This document shows, in pieces, positions 5,406-12,028 of a DNA stretch of 12,028 bases (positions within the stretch are counted from its first letter, which is position 1; every line of letters begins with the position of its first letter). Both the position numbers and the translations under genes were made by a program. The DNA lies in the NCBI GenBank assembly GCA_019421725.1, contig JAHZES010000045.1, positions 1-12,028 of the forward strand, read 5' to 3'. The DNA comes from Clostridiales bacterium. Lineage in GTDB: Bacteria > Bacillota > Clostridia > Oscillospirales > Acutalibacteraceae. Below the pieces are notes generated by a model that saw only the letters and a program-made list of their open reading frames with translations, did no database searches and was not told the DNA's origin.

Positions 5406-6770
5406 ATGAAAACAACGCAAAACTTTACGGAAGGCAAAATTTTGTCGCCATTGGTTCGCTTTGCGCTGCCGGTGCTGCTCGCGATTTTTTTGCAGACAAT
5501 GTACGGTGCGGTGGACATGCTGGTGGTCGGGCAGTTCGGTACGGCGGCGGATGTTTCGGCAGTTTCTACAGGCAGCTGGATCATGCAGACGATCACCTCT
5601 GCGATCAATGGGCTGGCCATGGGCGTGACGATCTTGCTGGGGCAGAAGATCGGCGAGAAAAAAACAGAGGAGGCCGGTAATGTGATCGGCGCGGGCATCT
5701 GCCTGTTTGCCGTGGTGGCGGTTGGAATCACGCTGCTGACGGAGCTGTTCGCCGTGCCGTTTGCGGCTGTGATGCAGGCGCCCGCCGAAGCGTTTGACGG
5801 TACCGTGCAGTATGTTCGGATCTGTGCGGGCGGTTCGGTCTTTATTGTCGCCTACAACGTGTTTGGCTCAATTTTTCGTGGAATGGGCAATTCCAAGCTG
5901 CCGCTGATCGCGGTAGCGATTGCCTGTGCAGTCAATATTGCCGGGGATCTGCTGCTGGTCGGTGTGTTTCATATGGCGGCGGCCGGGGCGGCGATCGCAA
6001 CCGTGGCGGCGCAGGCGATCAGTGTGGTGCTGTCGCTGGTGATCCTGCGCCGGCAGCAGCTTCCGTTTGCGTTTCACCGCGGTAAGCTCCGGTTTCACCG
6101 TGGATTGACCGGTCATATTGTGCGGTTGGGAATTCCGATCGCGCTGCAGGATGTGCTGGTCGGCATTTCGTTTCTCGCAATTACCGCCATTGTCAACGGC
6201 CTTGGCGTTGTTATTTCGGCGGGCGTTGGCGTTGCGGAAAAGCTCTGCGGCTTCATCATGCTCGTTCCGTCGGCGTATATGCAGTCGATTTCTGCTTTTG
6301 TGGCGCAGAACATCGGCGCAAAAAAAGCGGACCGCGCGCGAAAGGCGCTGCTGTACGGCGTTCTGACTTCGCTTGCGGTCGGTATTTTGCTGGGGTATTT
6401 CAGCTTTTTCCACGGAGACCTGATGGCGGCGCTTTTTGCAAAGGAAGCGGATGTCATTGCCGTAGCGGCGGAATATTTGAAGGCCTATGCGATTGACTGT
6501 ATTTTTGTTTCCTTCCTGTTTTGCTTTATCGGTTATTTTAACGGCTGCGGCAGCACCACGTTTGTGATGATTCAGGGGATCGTCGGCGCGTTCGGCGTTC
6601 GGATCCCGGTTTCGCTGATGATGAGCCGCAGAGTGCCGCTTTCTCTTTTTGGGATCGGCCTGGCAACGCCGTGTTCTACGTTGGTTCAGATCACGCTTTG
6701 CAGCATTTGGTACTTTGTGCAGAAAATAAAAATGAACGGCTCTGTACTGCGGGAGGAAATGCACCGCTGA
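5406..6770 (+). CDS. MATE family multidrug efflux transporter (first copy)
   Basis: A 454-residue membrane protein with about 12 helices. It is of the MATE type, which exports organic cations or drugs in exchange for Na+ or H+. The N-terminus ILSPLVRFALPVLLAIFLQTMYGAVDMLVVGQFG is the classic MATE first-helix pair, with the QTMY and VDMLVVGQ segment. The two halves are pseudo-symmetric, with the second beginning around the LGIPIALQDVLVG segment (GHIVRLGIPIALQ). The end IGYFNGCGSTTFVMIQG is typical of MepA/NorM-like clostridial members. ATG 5406 has AGGAGG upstream at a rather long spacing of 12 bases. An in-frame upstream start at 5331 lies inside the terminator stem and is rejected. The gene is monocistronic and ends at a very strong terminator. 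The substrate cannot be inferred. Confidence 0.92.
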   Translation: MKTTQNFTEGKILSPLVRFALPVLLAIFLQTMYGAVDMLVVGQFGTAADVSAVSTGSWIMQTITSAINGLAMGVTILLGQKIGEKKTEEAGNVIGAGICLFAVVAVGITLLTELFAVPFAAVMQAPAEAFDGTVQYVRICAGGSVFIVAYNVFGSIFRGMGNSKLPLIAVAIACAVNIAGDLLLVGVFHMAAAGAAIATVAAQAISVVLSLVILRRQQLPFAFHRGKLRFHRGLTGHIVRLGIPIALQDVLVGISFLAITAIVNGLGVVISAGVGVAEKLCGFIMLVPSAYMQSISAFVAQNIGAKKADRARKALLYGVLTSLAVGILLGYFSFFHGDLMAALFAKEADVIAVAAEYLKAYAIDCIFVSFLFCFIGYFNGCGSTTFVMIQGIVGAFGVRIPVSLMMSRRVPLSLFGIGLATPCSTLVQITLCSIWYFVQKIKMNGSVLREEMHR

Positions 6771-6777
6771 ACGGCTG

Positions 6778-6826
6778 AAAAACAGCGCCTGCCAAAAGGG
6801 GAAAACTTTCGGCAGGCGCTGTTTTT
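6778..6826. terminator. Bidirectional terminator between the first MATE and the MFS gene
   Basis: AAAAACAGCGCCTGCC (6778-6793) pairs perfectly with GGCAGGCGCTGTTTTT (6811-6826) around a 17-base loop. The A-run on one side and T-run on the other allow termination on both strands. It serves the convergent MATE (+) and MATE-MFS (-) transcripts. Confidence 0.9.
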
Positions 6827-6904
6827 GTGTAAGAGAATTTGTTCCCGGCGGCGGCTTCCTTCCTTGTACACCGCCGGTGAAAAGGAATACCTCACAGAAG
6901 CAGT

Positions 6905-8104
6905 TCAGGAGAGCGCGGCTTTTCGGCGCATTCGCTGTAGAAAGAACAAAGCGGCGAACAGCATGGCAGGAAAGACCAGCGCCGCCAGCATGCCAAGCTT
7001 GACGCCGCCGCTTCCGCCGCCAAGGGCATCGGAGGCGGCGCCCACCAGGTCCGGGCCGACAAAACAGCCGACATCACCGGCAAGGGCCAGCAAAGCGAAC
7101 ATCGCGGTGCCGCCCTGCGGACAATCGTGTGCGGAAAGGCTGAGCACGCCCGGCCAGAGAATGGCGACCGAAACGCCGCACAGCCCGCAGCCAAGCAAAG
7201 AAACGATCGCGTTCGGCACCAGGGAAACGGTCAGAAAGCTGACGGTGCAGAGGGCGGCGGAAAGAACGAGCAGGCGCGGCAGGCGAAACCGCTCGCCGAA
7301 CTTGCCGTAAAGCAGCCGTGTGGTTCCCATTGCGACGGCAAACAGGCATGGCCCGAGAAGATCGCCCATCGCCTTTGAAACTCCCAATCCCAGCTCTGCA
7401 AACAGGGATGCCCACTGCGCCATCGACTGCTCTGCCGCGCCGGAGGCAAGCATCAGCACCAGCAGGACCCAAAATATCGGCAGCGAAAAAAGCCGGCGCA
7501 TCGGCAGATTGGTTTCCGGTTCGCCAAAGGAGTTGATCGGTACCCGGCAGAACAAGCCCGCGGCACAAAGAGGAATCATCGCCCAGCCGATGGCAAGCCA
7601 TCGCCAGTTTGCGATGCCGGCGAGCTGAAAATACAGGGTGGAGATCAAAATGACGGCGACATGTCCCCAACAATAGAACGAATGCATGATCCCCATGGCC
7701 GAGGCTTTTGCGTCGCCGGGCAGAGCCTCCAGCATGGGGCTGAGCAGAACCTCGTTCAGTCCGCTGCCGATGGCACAGAGCACCGTGCAGAGCAGCAGCG
7801 CGGGGTAAGCGGGCAGCAAAAACGGCAGGATCCCTAATCCGATCAGCCCCGCTGCGGCCACAAGCTGTGAAAACACCGCGCCTCGGCGGTAACCAAGCCG
7901 GTCGCCGAATTTTGCGCCGAGAAAATCAACGAGCATTTGAATTCCGAAATTGAGCGTGATCAGAAAACTGATTTTTCCAATAGAAATGCCGAATTGGCGC
8001 TGAAAGGTCAGAAAGAGCAGCGGCGAAAAATTATTGATGGTCGCCCCTGTGATATTTGCAAGGTAAATGGTTTTGACAGTGTGGCGAAAATTCAGATGCT
8101 TCAA
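6905..8104 (-). CDS. MFS transporter, translationally coupled to a MATE pump
   Basis: A 399-residue protein with about 12 hydrophobic helices. Motif A of the major facilitator superfamily is seen at 63-74 (GAKFGDRLGYRR) in the loop between helices 2 and 3. The remaining sequence, such as GSGLNEVLLSPMLEALPGD and the central charged loop near NSFGEPETNLPMRR, is typical of a clostridial MFS subgroup of unknown substrate. The start is TTG 8104: GGAGG lies nine bases upstream inside the end of the MATE gene. The TTG overlaps the MATE stop as TTGA. A longer in-frame start at 8236 would lie within the MATE gene and is not supported. The gene is second in the operon and ends before a bidirectional terminator. 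Sugar, drug or metabolite substrates are all possible. Confidence 0.88.
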   Translation of the reverse strand: MKHLNFRHTVKTIYLANITGATINNFSPLLFLTFQRQFGISIGKISFLITLNFGIQMLVDFLGAKFGDRLGYRRGAVFSQLVAAAGLIGLGILPFLLPAYPALLLCTVLCAIGSGLNEVLLSPMLEALPGDAKASAMGIMHSFYCWGHVAVILISTLYFQLAGIANWRWLAIGWAMIPLCAAGLFCRVPINSFGEPETNLPMRRLFSLPIFWVLLVLMLASGAAEQSMAQWASLFAELGLGVSKAMGDLLGPCLFAVAMGTTRLLYGKFGERFRLPRLLVLSAALCTVSFLTVSLVPNAIVSLLGCGLCGVSVAILWPGVLSLSAHDCPQGGTAMFALLALAGDVGCFVGPDLVGAASDALGGGSGGVKLGMLAALVFPAMLFAALFFLQRMRRKAALS

Positions 8105-9471
8105 GCAGGCTTCCCTCCGTTTTCGGCGGCAGCGGTATCCGGTACCGCTGCCTGATGCTTTTGCCATTTGTTGCTGCGGTAGCGCCAGACAAAACAGATG
8201 CAGCGGAAAATCCAGTCGACGATCATTGCGATCCATACGCCGAGAGCGCCCATGGAATACCGGTTCGCCAGAAAAAGGCTCAGCAAGATCCGGAAGGTAA
8301 ACATGGAAAACAGCGAAATCAGCATGGTGAAGCGCACGTCGTCAGCCGCACGCATGGCGTTTGGCAGCGTAAAGGCGATCGGCCAAAGAAGAATCGCGCA
8401 GCCGTCGTGGATCCAGACGAGTGTTGAGGCGAGCGACAGCGTCTCGGCGGAAAGATCGTAAATCTGCAGCGTAAGCGGCAGAGAGAGCAGAATCCCTAAA
8501 TTCAAGGCAAACGTCATCAGATAAGAAATTTTCAGCAGCTTTTTGATGTAATATTTTGCCTGTGCGTAATCTCCTGCGCCGACACACTGCCCGACCACCG
8601 TGATCATGGCCAGATTCATCGCGGAACCGGGGATACAGCCGAGCGCGTCGTAGCTGTTGGCAACGGCGTTTGCAGCGATTTGCACGGTGCCGAATGTTGC
8701 GATAATGCTGACGACAAGAACCCGGCCAAGCTGGAACAGGCTGTTTTCTACGCTGCTGGGAATGCCGATGTGAAGGATTCGCTTCATCATGCCCCATTCG
8801 ACCCGGAATTTCTCACGAAGATCAAGGTAAACAAGGTTTTCACGATTGGAAAGAAGAAACAGAACAATTGCCATTGCGACGGCCCGGGAGATCAGCGAAG
8901 CGATTGCAACGCCGGCAACGCCCAAATGTACCACAAACAGCAGCAGCGCGTTGCCGCCGATGTTCAGCACATTCATGACCAGAGAGCTGTACATCGGAAT
9001 TTTTGAATTGCCGATAGACCGGAACAGCGCGGCGCCCGAATTGTAGATCGCGAGAAACGGGTACGACAGCGCCGACCAGAAAAAATAGGTCATTGCGCTG
9101 TCCATCACATCGTCTTCGATCGCACCGAACAGCAGTCGAAGAATCGGCCTGCGCAGCAGCAGAGCTGCCGTCATGATCAGCAGCGAGGCGATCAGCGAAA
9201 GGATCATCAGCTGCCGTGCGGAATCACAGGCGCTTTTTCGGTCCCTGCCGCCGATGAACTGCGAGGTGACCACCGCGCCGCCCGTTGCCAGCGCCGCGAA
9301 CAGATTGATCAGCAGCATATTGACCATGTCCACCAGCGAAACTCCCGAAACGGCCGCTTCGCCAACCGAGGAGATCATCATAGTGTCAAACATGCCGACC
9401 GTCATAGCGAGCGTCTGCTCGATGACAAGCGGCACAATGAGACGTTTCAGGTCTTTGTTTGAGAATATCAT
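8101..9471 (-). CDS. MATE family efflux transporter (second copy)
   Basis: A 456-residue MATE-type membrane transporter with about 12 helices. The start MIFSNKDLKRLIVPLVIEQTLAMTVGMFDTMMISSVGEAAVSG matches the first-helix pair of the family (EQTLAMTVGMFDTMMIS). ATGGAVVTSQFIGGRD and the second-half LHIGIPSSVENSLFQLGRVLV confirm it. ATG 9471 has AAGAGG seven bases upstream. The frame stays open to 9672, but that crosses the promoter and 5' leader, so longer starts are rejected. The sequence is clearly diverged from the other MATE in this window, so this is not a recent duplicate. The gene is expressed from a good promoter through a structured leader and is coupled to the downstream MFS gene. Confidence 0.92.
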   Translation of the reverse strand: MIFSNKDLKRLIVPLVIEQTLAMTVGMFDTMMISSVGEAAVSGVSLVDMVNMLLINLFAALATGGAVVTSQFIGGRDRKSACDSARQLMILSLIASLLIMTAALLLRRPILRLLFGAIEDDVMDSAMTYFFWSALSYPFLAIYNSGAALFRSIGNSKIPMYSSLVMNVLNIGGNALLLFVVHLGVAGVAIASLISRAVAMAIVLFLLSNRENLVYLDLREKFRVEWGMMKRILHIGIPSSVENSLFQLGRVLVVSIIATFGTVQIAANAVANSYDALGCIPGSAMNLAMITVVGQCVGAGDYAQAKYYIKKLLKISYLMTFALNLGILLSLPLTLQIYDLSAETLSLASTLVWIHDGCAILLWPIAFTLPNAMRAADDVRFTMLISLFSMFTFRILLSLFLANRYSMGALGVWIAMIVDWIFRCICFVWRYRSNKWQKHQAAVPDTAAAENGGKPA

Positions 9472-9485
9472 GCAATACCTCTTTT

Positions 9486-9573
9486 CTGCAAAGCCGCAGC
9501 GATAGCGCAGCCGGTTCAGAAATGCCTGCGCGCGCAAGCGCCGGAAGACCGGGCAGGCGGAACTCGGCAGCGC
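9486..9573 (-). promoter_or_regulatory. Structured 5' leader of the MATE-MFS operon (candidate cis-regulatory RNA)
   Basis: From a predicted start near 9577 the leader can fold as a nested set of helices. P1 pairs 9573-9570 with 9508-9505, 9568-9565 with 9513-9510, and 9563-9560 with 9517-9514; it has one U-U mismatch and one bulge. P2 pairs GCCUGC (9558-9553) with GCAGGC (9529-9524). Inside are CCGG-UCUU-CCGG (9552-9541) and a CUUG-capped hairpin (about 9541-9532). A separate CUGC/GCAG hairpin (9499-9486) lies just before the ribosome binding site. I do not recognise a known riboswitch consensus. The region is GC-rich, so some pairing is expected by chance. Confidence 0.4.
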
Positions 9574-9583
9574 GAATATAACC

Positions 9584-9612
9584 ATTATATCAACCGTGAA
9601 AGGGAAACTCAA
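9584..9612 (-). promoter_or_regulatory. Sigma-A-type promoter of the MATE-MFS operon
   Basis: On the - strand TTGAGT (9612-9607), a 17-base spacer and a perfect TATAAT (9589-9584) form a strong consensus promoter. Transcription would start near 9577 and give a leader of about 105 bases before the MATE ATG. Confidence 0.8.
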
Positions 9613-9617
9613 CAGCC

Positions 9618-9636
9618 AAAAACGGCGAATTCGCCG
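9618..9636 (-). terminator. Weak second terminator or operator palindrome
   Basis: CGGCGAATTCGCCG (9623-9636) is a perfect 14-base palindrome. On the - strand it is followed by TTTTTGG, so the RNA forms a five-pair hairpin with an AAUU loop and a short U-run, a possible backup terminator. It also lies only ten bases upstream of the MATE operon -35 box, which would suit a DNA-binding regulator. Confidence 0.4.
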
Positions 9637-9662
9637 GAAAAGCATGCGATTTTTAGGGAAAT

Positions 9663-9693
9663 AAAAAAGCACCGCAGACAGGACTGCGGTGCT
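9663..9693 (-). terminator. Intrinsic terminator of the zinc-ribbon membrane protein gene
   Basis: Read on the - strand, AGCACCGCAG pairs with CTGCGGTGCT around a six-base TCCTGT loop, and a run of T follows. It sits 17 bases after the stop codon at 9711. Confidence 0.9.
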
Positions 9694-9710
9694 GTAAAGC
9701 CGAGAAAAGG

Positions 9711-10595
9711 CTACGCCTGCGGCAAAGAGTTTTCCACCGTCAGCTGTGCGCCGCCCTCCAGCGTCAGGAACTGTCCGTCTTCAAGCGTCAGGTAAACGCT
9801 GTTTTCCACATAATCCGAAGCAATGTATTCCCGGTCGTCATAAGGGCACTCTGCGCTGCCCATCAGGCGGTAGTAGCTGTCGTCACTGCTGCCCGTAATG
9901 CGGTACTCTCCGGCCGGGATATCTGTCCCAACACGGAAGATGCCGTCGGTGAAAACACCGTTTTTCGGCTGCTCGGCAGGGACCTTTTCGCTTTCCAGCG
10001 CAACACAGCGCGAAAGCCTCAGGTACTGTCCCTCCTGCAGCTCAAAATAAGTATACGTTTCAAACATATCGTTAAACAGGATAGACCCGCTTTTGCCGGT
10101 GCTGTCGCTGCAAACGGCAAAGTAGCCGTCGCCCGCCAGCGCATCCGCGCGGTAGACGCCCGCGGCAAGGTCAACGCCGACCTTATACATGCCGGGCTGG
10201 TACCAGTCGCGGTACTGCTCGGGTAAGGTGTCCGACGAGCCGTCTGCGGAAAAGCTGTACGAAACGGTTGTGTCTTCATCCAGAAAACGTTCCATCCAGG
10301 AAAACGCGTCGTCGGTAAAGGAGCGAATAATGGAAAAGAAGACGATCAGGAAAAAGGCGATGACAAATGCGATCAGACAGCCGGGGCTGCGTTTGGTTCT
10401 GCGGCGCGAAGCGGAGGCCGGGCGGTAGGAGGAGGTGTTCCAGAGAGGCGGCTCCGAGGTGGTTCCGAGCGGCGGTCGCCGAACAGGCTCGGCGGCAGGC
10501 TTTGGTTTTTCTGTTTTTGGAGTCGGTGTGCCGCAATAAGGGCATTTTTTTTCCTCAGGGTCAAGCGGGGCACCGCAAAAATCACAGCGGTTCAT
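9711..10595 (-). CDS. Zinc-ribbon membrane protein with two beta-rich repeats, function unknown
   Basis: A 294-residue protein in four parts. Residues 4-21 form a zinc ribbon (C4-x2-C7 and C18-x2-C21, CDFCGAP and CPYCGTP). Residues 23-70 are a Pro-, Arg- and Ser-rich linker. Residues 72-90 are one hydrophobic helix preceded by an Arg/Lys cluster (SRRRTKRS), which predicts a cytoplasmic zinc ribbon and an external C-terminus. Two copies of a repeat follow at about 134-197 and 217-281. Each has a G-x-[YF]-[KR]-V-G-x-D-[IL]-x-A-G-x-Y-R opening and a closing E-x-G-Q-[YF]-L-x-L. Start ATG 10595 has AAGGAG nine bases upstream. Clostridial genomes carry many proteins of this layout, but I know no established function. 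It lies 94 bases downstream of the CHR gene pair and may or may not be co-transcribed. The exterior repeats suggest ligand binding or surface interaction. Confidence 0.82.
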   Translation of the reverse strand: MNRCDFCGAPLDPEEKKCPYCGTPTPKTEKPKPAAEPVRRPPLGTTSEPPLWNTSSYRPASASRRRTKRSPGCLIAFVIAFFLIVFFSIIRSFTDDAFSWMERFLDEDTTVSYSFSADGSSDTLPEQYRDWYQPGMYKVGVDLAAGVYRADALAGDGYFAVCSDSTGKSGSILFNDMFETYTYFELQEGQYLRLSRCVALESEKVPAEQPKNGVFTDGIFRVGTDIPAGEYRITGSSDDSYYRLMGSAECPYDDREYIASDYVENSVYLTLEDGQFLTLEGGAQLTVENSLPQA

Positions 10596-10620
10596 GCAGA
10601 TCAGCTCCTTGGGCTCTTTT

Positions 10621-10629
10621 TTATAATCA
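10621..10629 (-). promoter_or_regulatory. Possible extended -10 promoter for the zinc-ribbon gene
   Basis: On the - strand TGA-TTATAA (10629-10621) resembles an extended -10 element, about 25 bases before the start codon. The -35 region is poor, and the predicted leader would be very short. It is offered only as a possible independent promoter in the 94-base gap after the CHR genes. Confidence 0.25.
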
Positions 10630-10689
10630 TGGCGCAAGCGTGCGGAAAAGGACAGATTTTCGGCGTATTTTCTGCCGAGTCAGCGGTGG

Positions 10690-11277
10690 TCAGTCCCGCA
10701 CGGCAAGGGCGTCCCGCAGGCAGCAAAGCCCGATGCCAAGCAGCGCAGCAACAGCGATTACCAGAACAGGATGAAGCTTTTTCCAGAAAATCAGCACCGC
10801 CGAAACGGCAAAAACCAGCAGTGCAAAGAAGGCTTCGGAAGAAAAAAGCGCGGCGGCGTTTTGAATCCCCGCAAAGGGGAAGACCGTTTGCGCAATGGAA
10901 ACAGCAGCCGCCGAGATCAGCCCGACCACCGCCGGGTGCAGGCCGTCCATTGCGGAGGAGATCAGCTTGCTGCTGCGAAACCGCAAAAAGCACTTTGCAA
11001 CCAGAAGGATAATCAGAAACGACGGGAGAACGACGCCGAACGTGGCGCATACCGCGCCGAAAAAGCCGGCGGTCTGCGCGCCGACATAAGTGGAGATATT
11101 GACGGCAAAGGGGCCGGGCGTCGATTCGCTGACGGCAATAAAATTGACCAGCTCTTCGTGCGTCATCCACCCGTGGGAGATGACCTCGGCCTGAATCATT
11201 GGGATCATGGCGTAGCCGCCGCCAAAGGTGGTGATGCCGATTTTAAAAAATGTAAGAAAAAGCGTTAAAAAAGTCAT
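10690..11277 (-). CDS. chrA: Short-chain CHR (ChrA-type) transporter, second subunit
   Basis: A 195-residue membrane protein of the chromate ion transporter family in its short, one-domain form, in which two adjacent genes replace the fused 400-residue protein. The signature FKIGITTFGGGYAMIPMIQ (about residues 11-29), the ESTPGP segment (52-57 region) and GAVCATFGVVLPSFLII are all present. About five to six helices follow. ATG 11277 overlaps the stop of the preceding CHR gene as ATGA, indicating translational coupling and a heteromeric product. Family members export chromate or transport related oxyanions; in anaerobic gut bacteria the true substrate is uncertain. No terminator is evident after the gene. 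Confidence 0.9.
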   Translation of the reverse strand: MTFLTLFLTFFKIGITTFGGGYAMIPMIQAEVISHGWMTHEELVNFIAVSESTPGPFAVNISTYVGAQTAGFFGAVCATFGVVLPSFLIILLVAKCFLRFRSSKLISSAMDGLHPAVVGLISAAAVSIAQTVFPFAGIQNAAALFSSEAFFALLVFAVSAVLIFWKKLHPVLVIAVAALLGIGLCCLRDALAVRD

Positions 11278-11858
11278 TTCTTCCGACGCTCCTTTCCCGT
11301 CCGGATAACCTGCAGCAGAATGCCTGCCGCAGCGGATACGGCGATCAGCCACAGCACGTCCACCTGGGGCACGAAGACGGCCAACGCAAACACCGCCGCC
11401 GCAATGCAGAGAGAGAATACGGTCCGTCTGGTTTGGCGCGCAAGCTTCCACACGGCGGAGAGCACCAGCGCCAACACGGCCGCGCGGATGCCGACAAAGG
11501 CATACTGCACCAGCCGAAGAGATTCAAATTGGCGCAGGAAAAGCGAAATCAGCAAAATTATCAGAAACGACGGAAGAACAACACCAAACGTGGCGCATAC
11601 CGCGCCCCAAAAGCCCGCGGCGTGGCACCCCACAAAGGTAGCGGCGTTGATGGCGATCGGTCCCGGAGTCGATTCTGCAATTGCGACGATATCAAGCACA
11701 TCTTCGTCGGTCACCCAGTGCCTTTTTTCCACCGCTTCGCGCTGGATCAGCGGGATCATGGCGTAGCCGCCGCCAAATGTGGTGGCGCCGATTTGCAGAA
11801 AGGACAAAAACAGCTGTCCGCAAAGCCGCGCCCGGTGCGATCCGGTTATTCGATCCAT
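11274..11858 (-). CDS. chrA: Short-chain CHR (ChrA-type) transporter, first subunit
   Basis: A 194-residue partner of the downstream CHR gene. It has the same signatures: FLQIGATTFGGGYAMIPLIQREAV near the N-terminus, ESTPGPIAIN, and GAVCATFGVVLPSFLIILL. The C-terminal half is hydrophobic with charged breaks (RQTRRT) and ends in GKERRKK on the inside. ATG 11858 is preceded by GGAGGTG about ten bases upstream, which lies within the end of the preceding ArsC-like gene. An in-frame TTG at 11879 precedes that ribosome binding site and is rejected. The start overlaps the end of the ArsC-like gene by 13 bases. Pairs of short CHR proteins are known to work together as one transporter. Confidence 0.9.
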   Translation of the reverse strand: MDRITGSHRARLCGQLFLSFLQIGATTFGGGYAMIPLIQREAVEKRHWVTDEDVLDIVAIAESTPGPIAINAATFVGCHAAGFWGAVCATFGVVLPSFLIILLISLFLRQFESLRLVQYAFVGIRAAVLALVLSAVWKLARQTRRTVFSLCIAAAVFALAVFVPQVDVLWLIAVSAAAGILLQVIRTGKERRKK

Positions 11859-12028
11859 GTTTTCCACACCTCCGGGCAAAAACCGACGGCCGCAGCCTTG
11901 CTGTTGCGAACGATCGGCGTGCGCAGAAGCTGCGGATTTTCCAACAGCTTCTGCAGCTTTGCCTCGTCACCGGCAAGGAAACGAACCAGCGGCGCATCTT
12001 TCTGTTTTTCGTCCAACAGCGCTTCTAT
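11846..12028 (-). CDS. ArsC/Spx-like thioredoxin-fold protein, C-terminal part (partial)
   Basis: Sixty codons of a gene whose start lies beyond the window edge. The sequence LLENPQLLRTPIVRNSKAA followed by VGFCPEVWKTWIE is the typical C-terminal end of the arsenate reductase/Spx/YffB family. It contains the LRTPIVR segment, whose cis-proline and Arg stabilise the active-site thiolate. The catalytic N-terminal CxxC or CxxS region is not visible, so reductase activity versus Spx-like regulation cannot be decided. Unregulated ArsC-like proteins of this kind are common in Clostridia. It overlaps the first CHR gene, so the three genes form one transcription unit. That context suggests oxyanion or thiol stress, but this is inference. 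Confidence 0.82.
   Translation of the reverse strand: MEALLDEKQKDAPLVRFLAGDEAKLQKLLENPQLLRTPIVRNSKAAAVGFCPEVWKTWIE

Noticed and set aside
5868..6764. A 298-residue open frame antisense to the first MATE gene
   Set aside because: Its composition is rich in Arg, His, Asn and Gln with no recognisable domain, as expected for the opposite strand of a GC-rich membrane protein gene.
6845..6877. CCGGCGG/CCGCCGG inverted repeat after the MFS stop codon
   Set aside because: Seven pairs around a 19-base loop without a T-run; the much stronger bidirectional terminator next to it explains the region.
9472..9672. N-terminal extension of the second MATE protein
   Set aside because: It would cross the consensus promoter and the leader; ATG 9471 has a ribosome binding site and fits the family N-terminus.
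10629..11268. Open frames on the + strand opposite the CHR genes
   Set aside because: Products are basic and low in complexity, with no domain, while the - strand frames match the CHR family well.

Overview
The window looks like part of a chromosome from an anaerobic Clostridia-type Firmicute, probably an Oscillospiraceae/Ruminococcaceae-like gut bacterium. This rests on four things: the gene order pnp followed by an M16 zinc peptidase (as in Bacillus pnp-ymxG/mlpA), AGGAGG-type ribosome binding sites, frequent TTG starts, and fairly high GC with short intergenic gaps. The species assignment is inference. Every base belongs to a gene or a short intergenic region; the longest gene-free stretch is about 240 bases. 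I see no tRNA, rRNA, CRISPR array, insertion sequence or phage gene.

Left part (1-2700). The 3' end of pnp is followed by two consecutive hairpins and then an M16 peptidase gene on the + strand. That gene converges on a maltose/galactoside-type hexapeptide O-acetyltransferase gene (- strand). A tspO gene (+ strand) diverges from the acetyltransferase and ends at a bidirectional terminator.

Middle (2735-5355). A - strand operon reads cdd (cytidine deaminase), rsmA/ksgA (16S rRNA dimethyladenosine methyltransferase, TTG start), then a small two-helix membrane protein of unknown function. The stop and start codons of these genes abut or overlap. A dCMP deaminase gene diverges from cdd, and the two putative promoters have overlapping -10 boxes. 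This places two pyrimidine deaminases back to back.

Transport block (5221-9663). A + strand MATE pump follows a leader with three hairpins, the last a canonical terminator. On the - strand a second MATE pump and an MFS transporter are joined by a 4-base TTGA stop/start overlap. They are driven by a good sigma-A-type promoter and have a roughly 105-base 5' leader that folds on paper into a nested three-way junction.

Right part (9663-12028). On the - strand, an ArsC/Spx-like thioredoxin-fold protein (cut by the window edge) overlaps the first of two short-chain CHR (chromate/oxyanion-type transporter) genes, which overlaps the second. Downstream is a membrane protein with an N-terminal zinc ribbon, a proline-rich linker, one helix and two copies of a beta-rich repeat. 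Its function is unknown.

Most genes are ordinary housekeeping and efflux functions. The items most worth a second look are the structured leader of the MATE-MFS operon, the shared divergent promoter of the two deaminases, the hairpin leader of the first MATE gene, and the zinc-ribbon double-repeat protein. I did not find convincing evidence of a wholly new multi-gene system.
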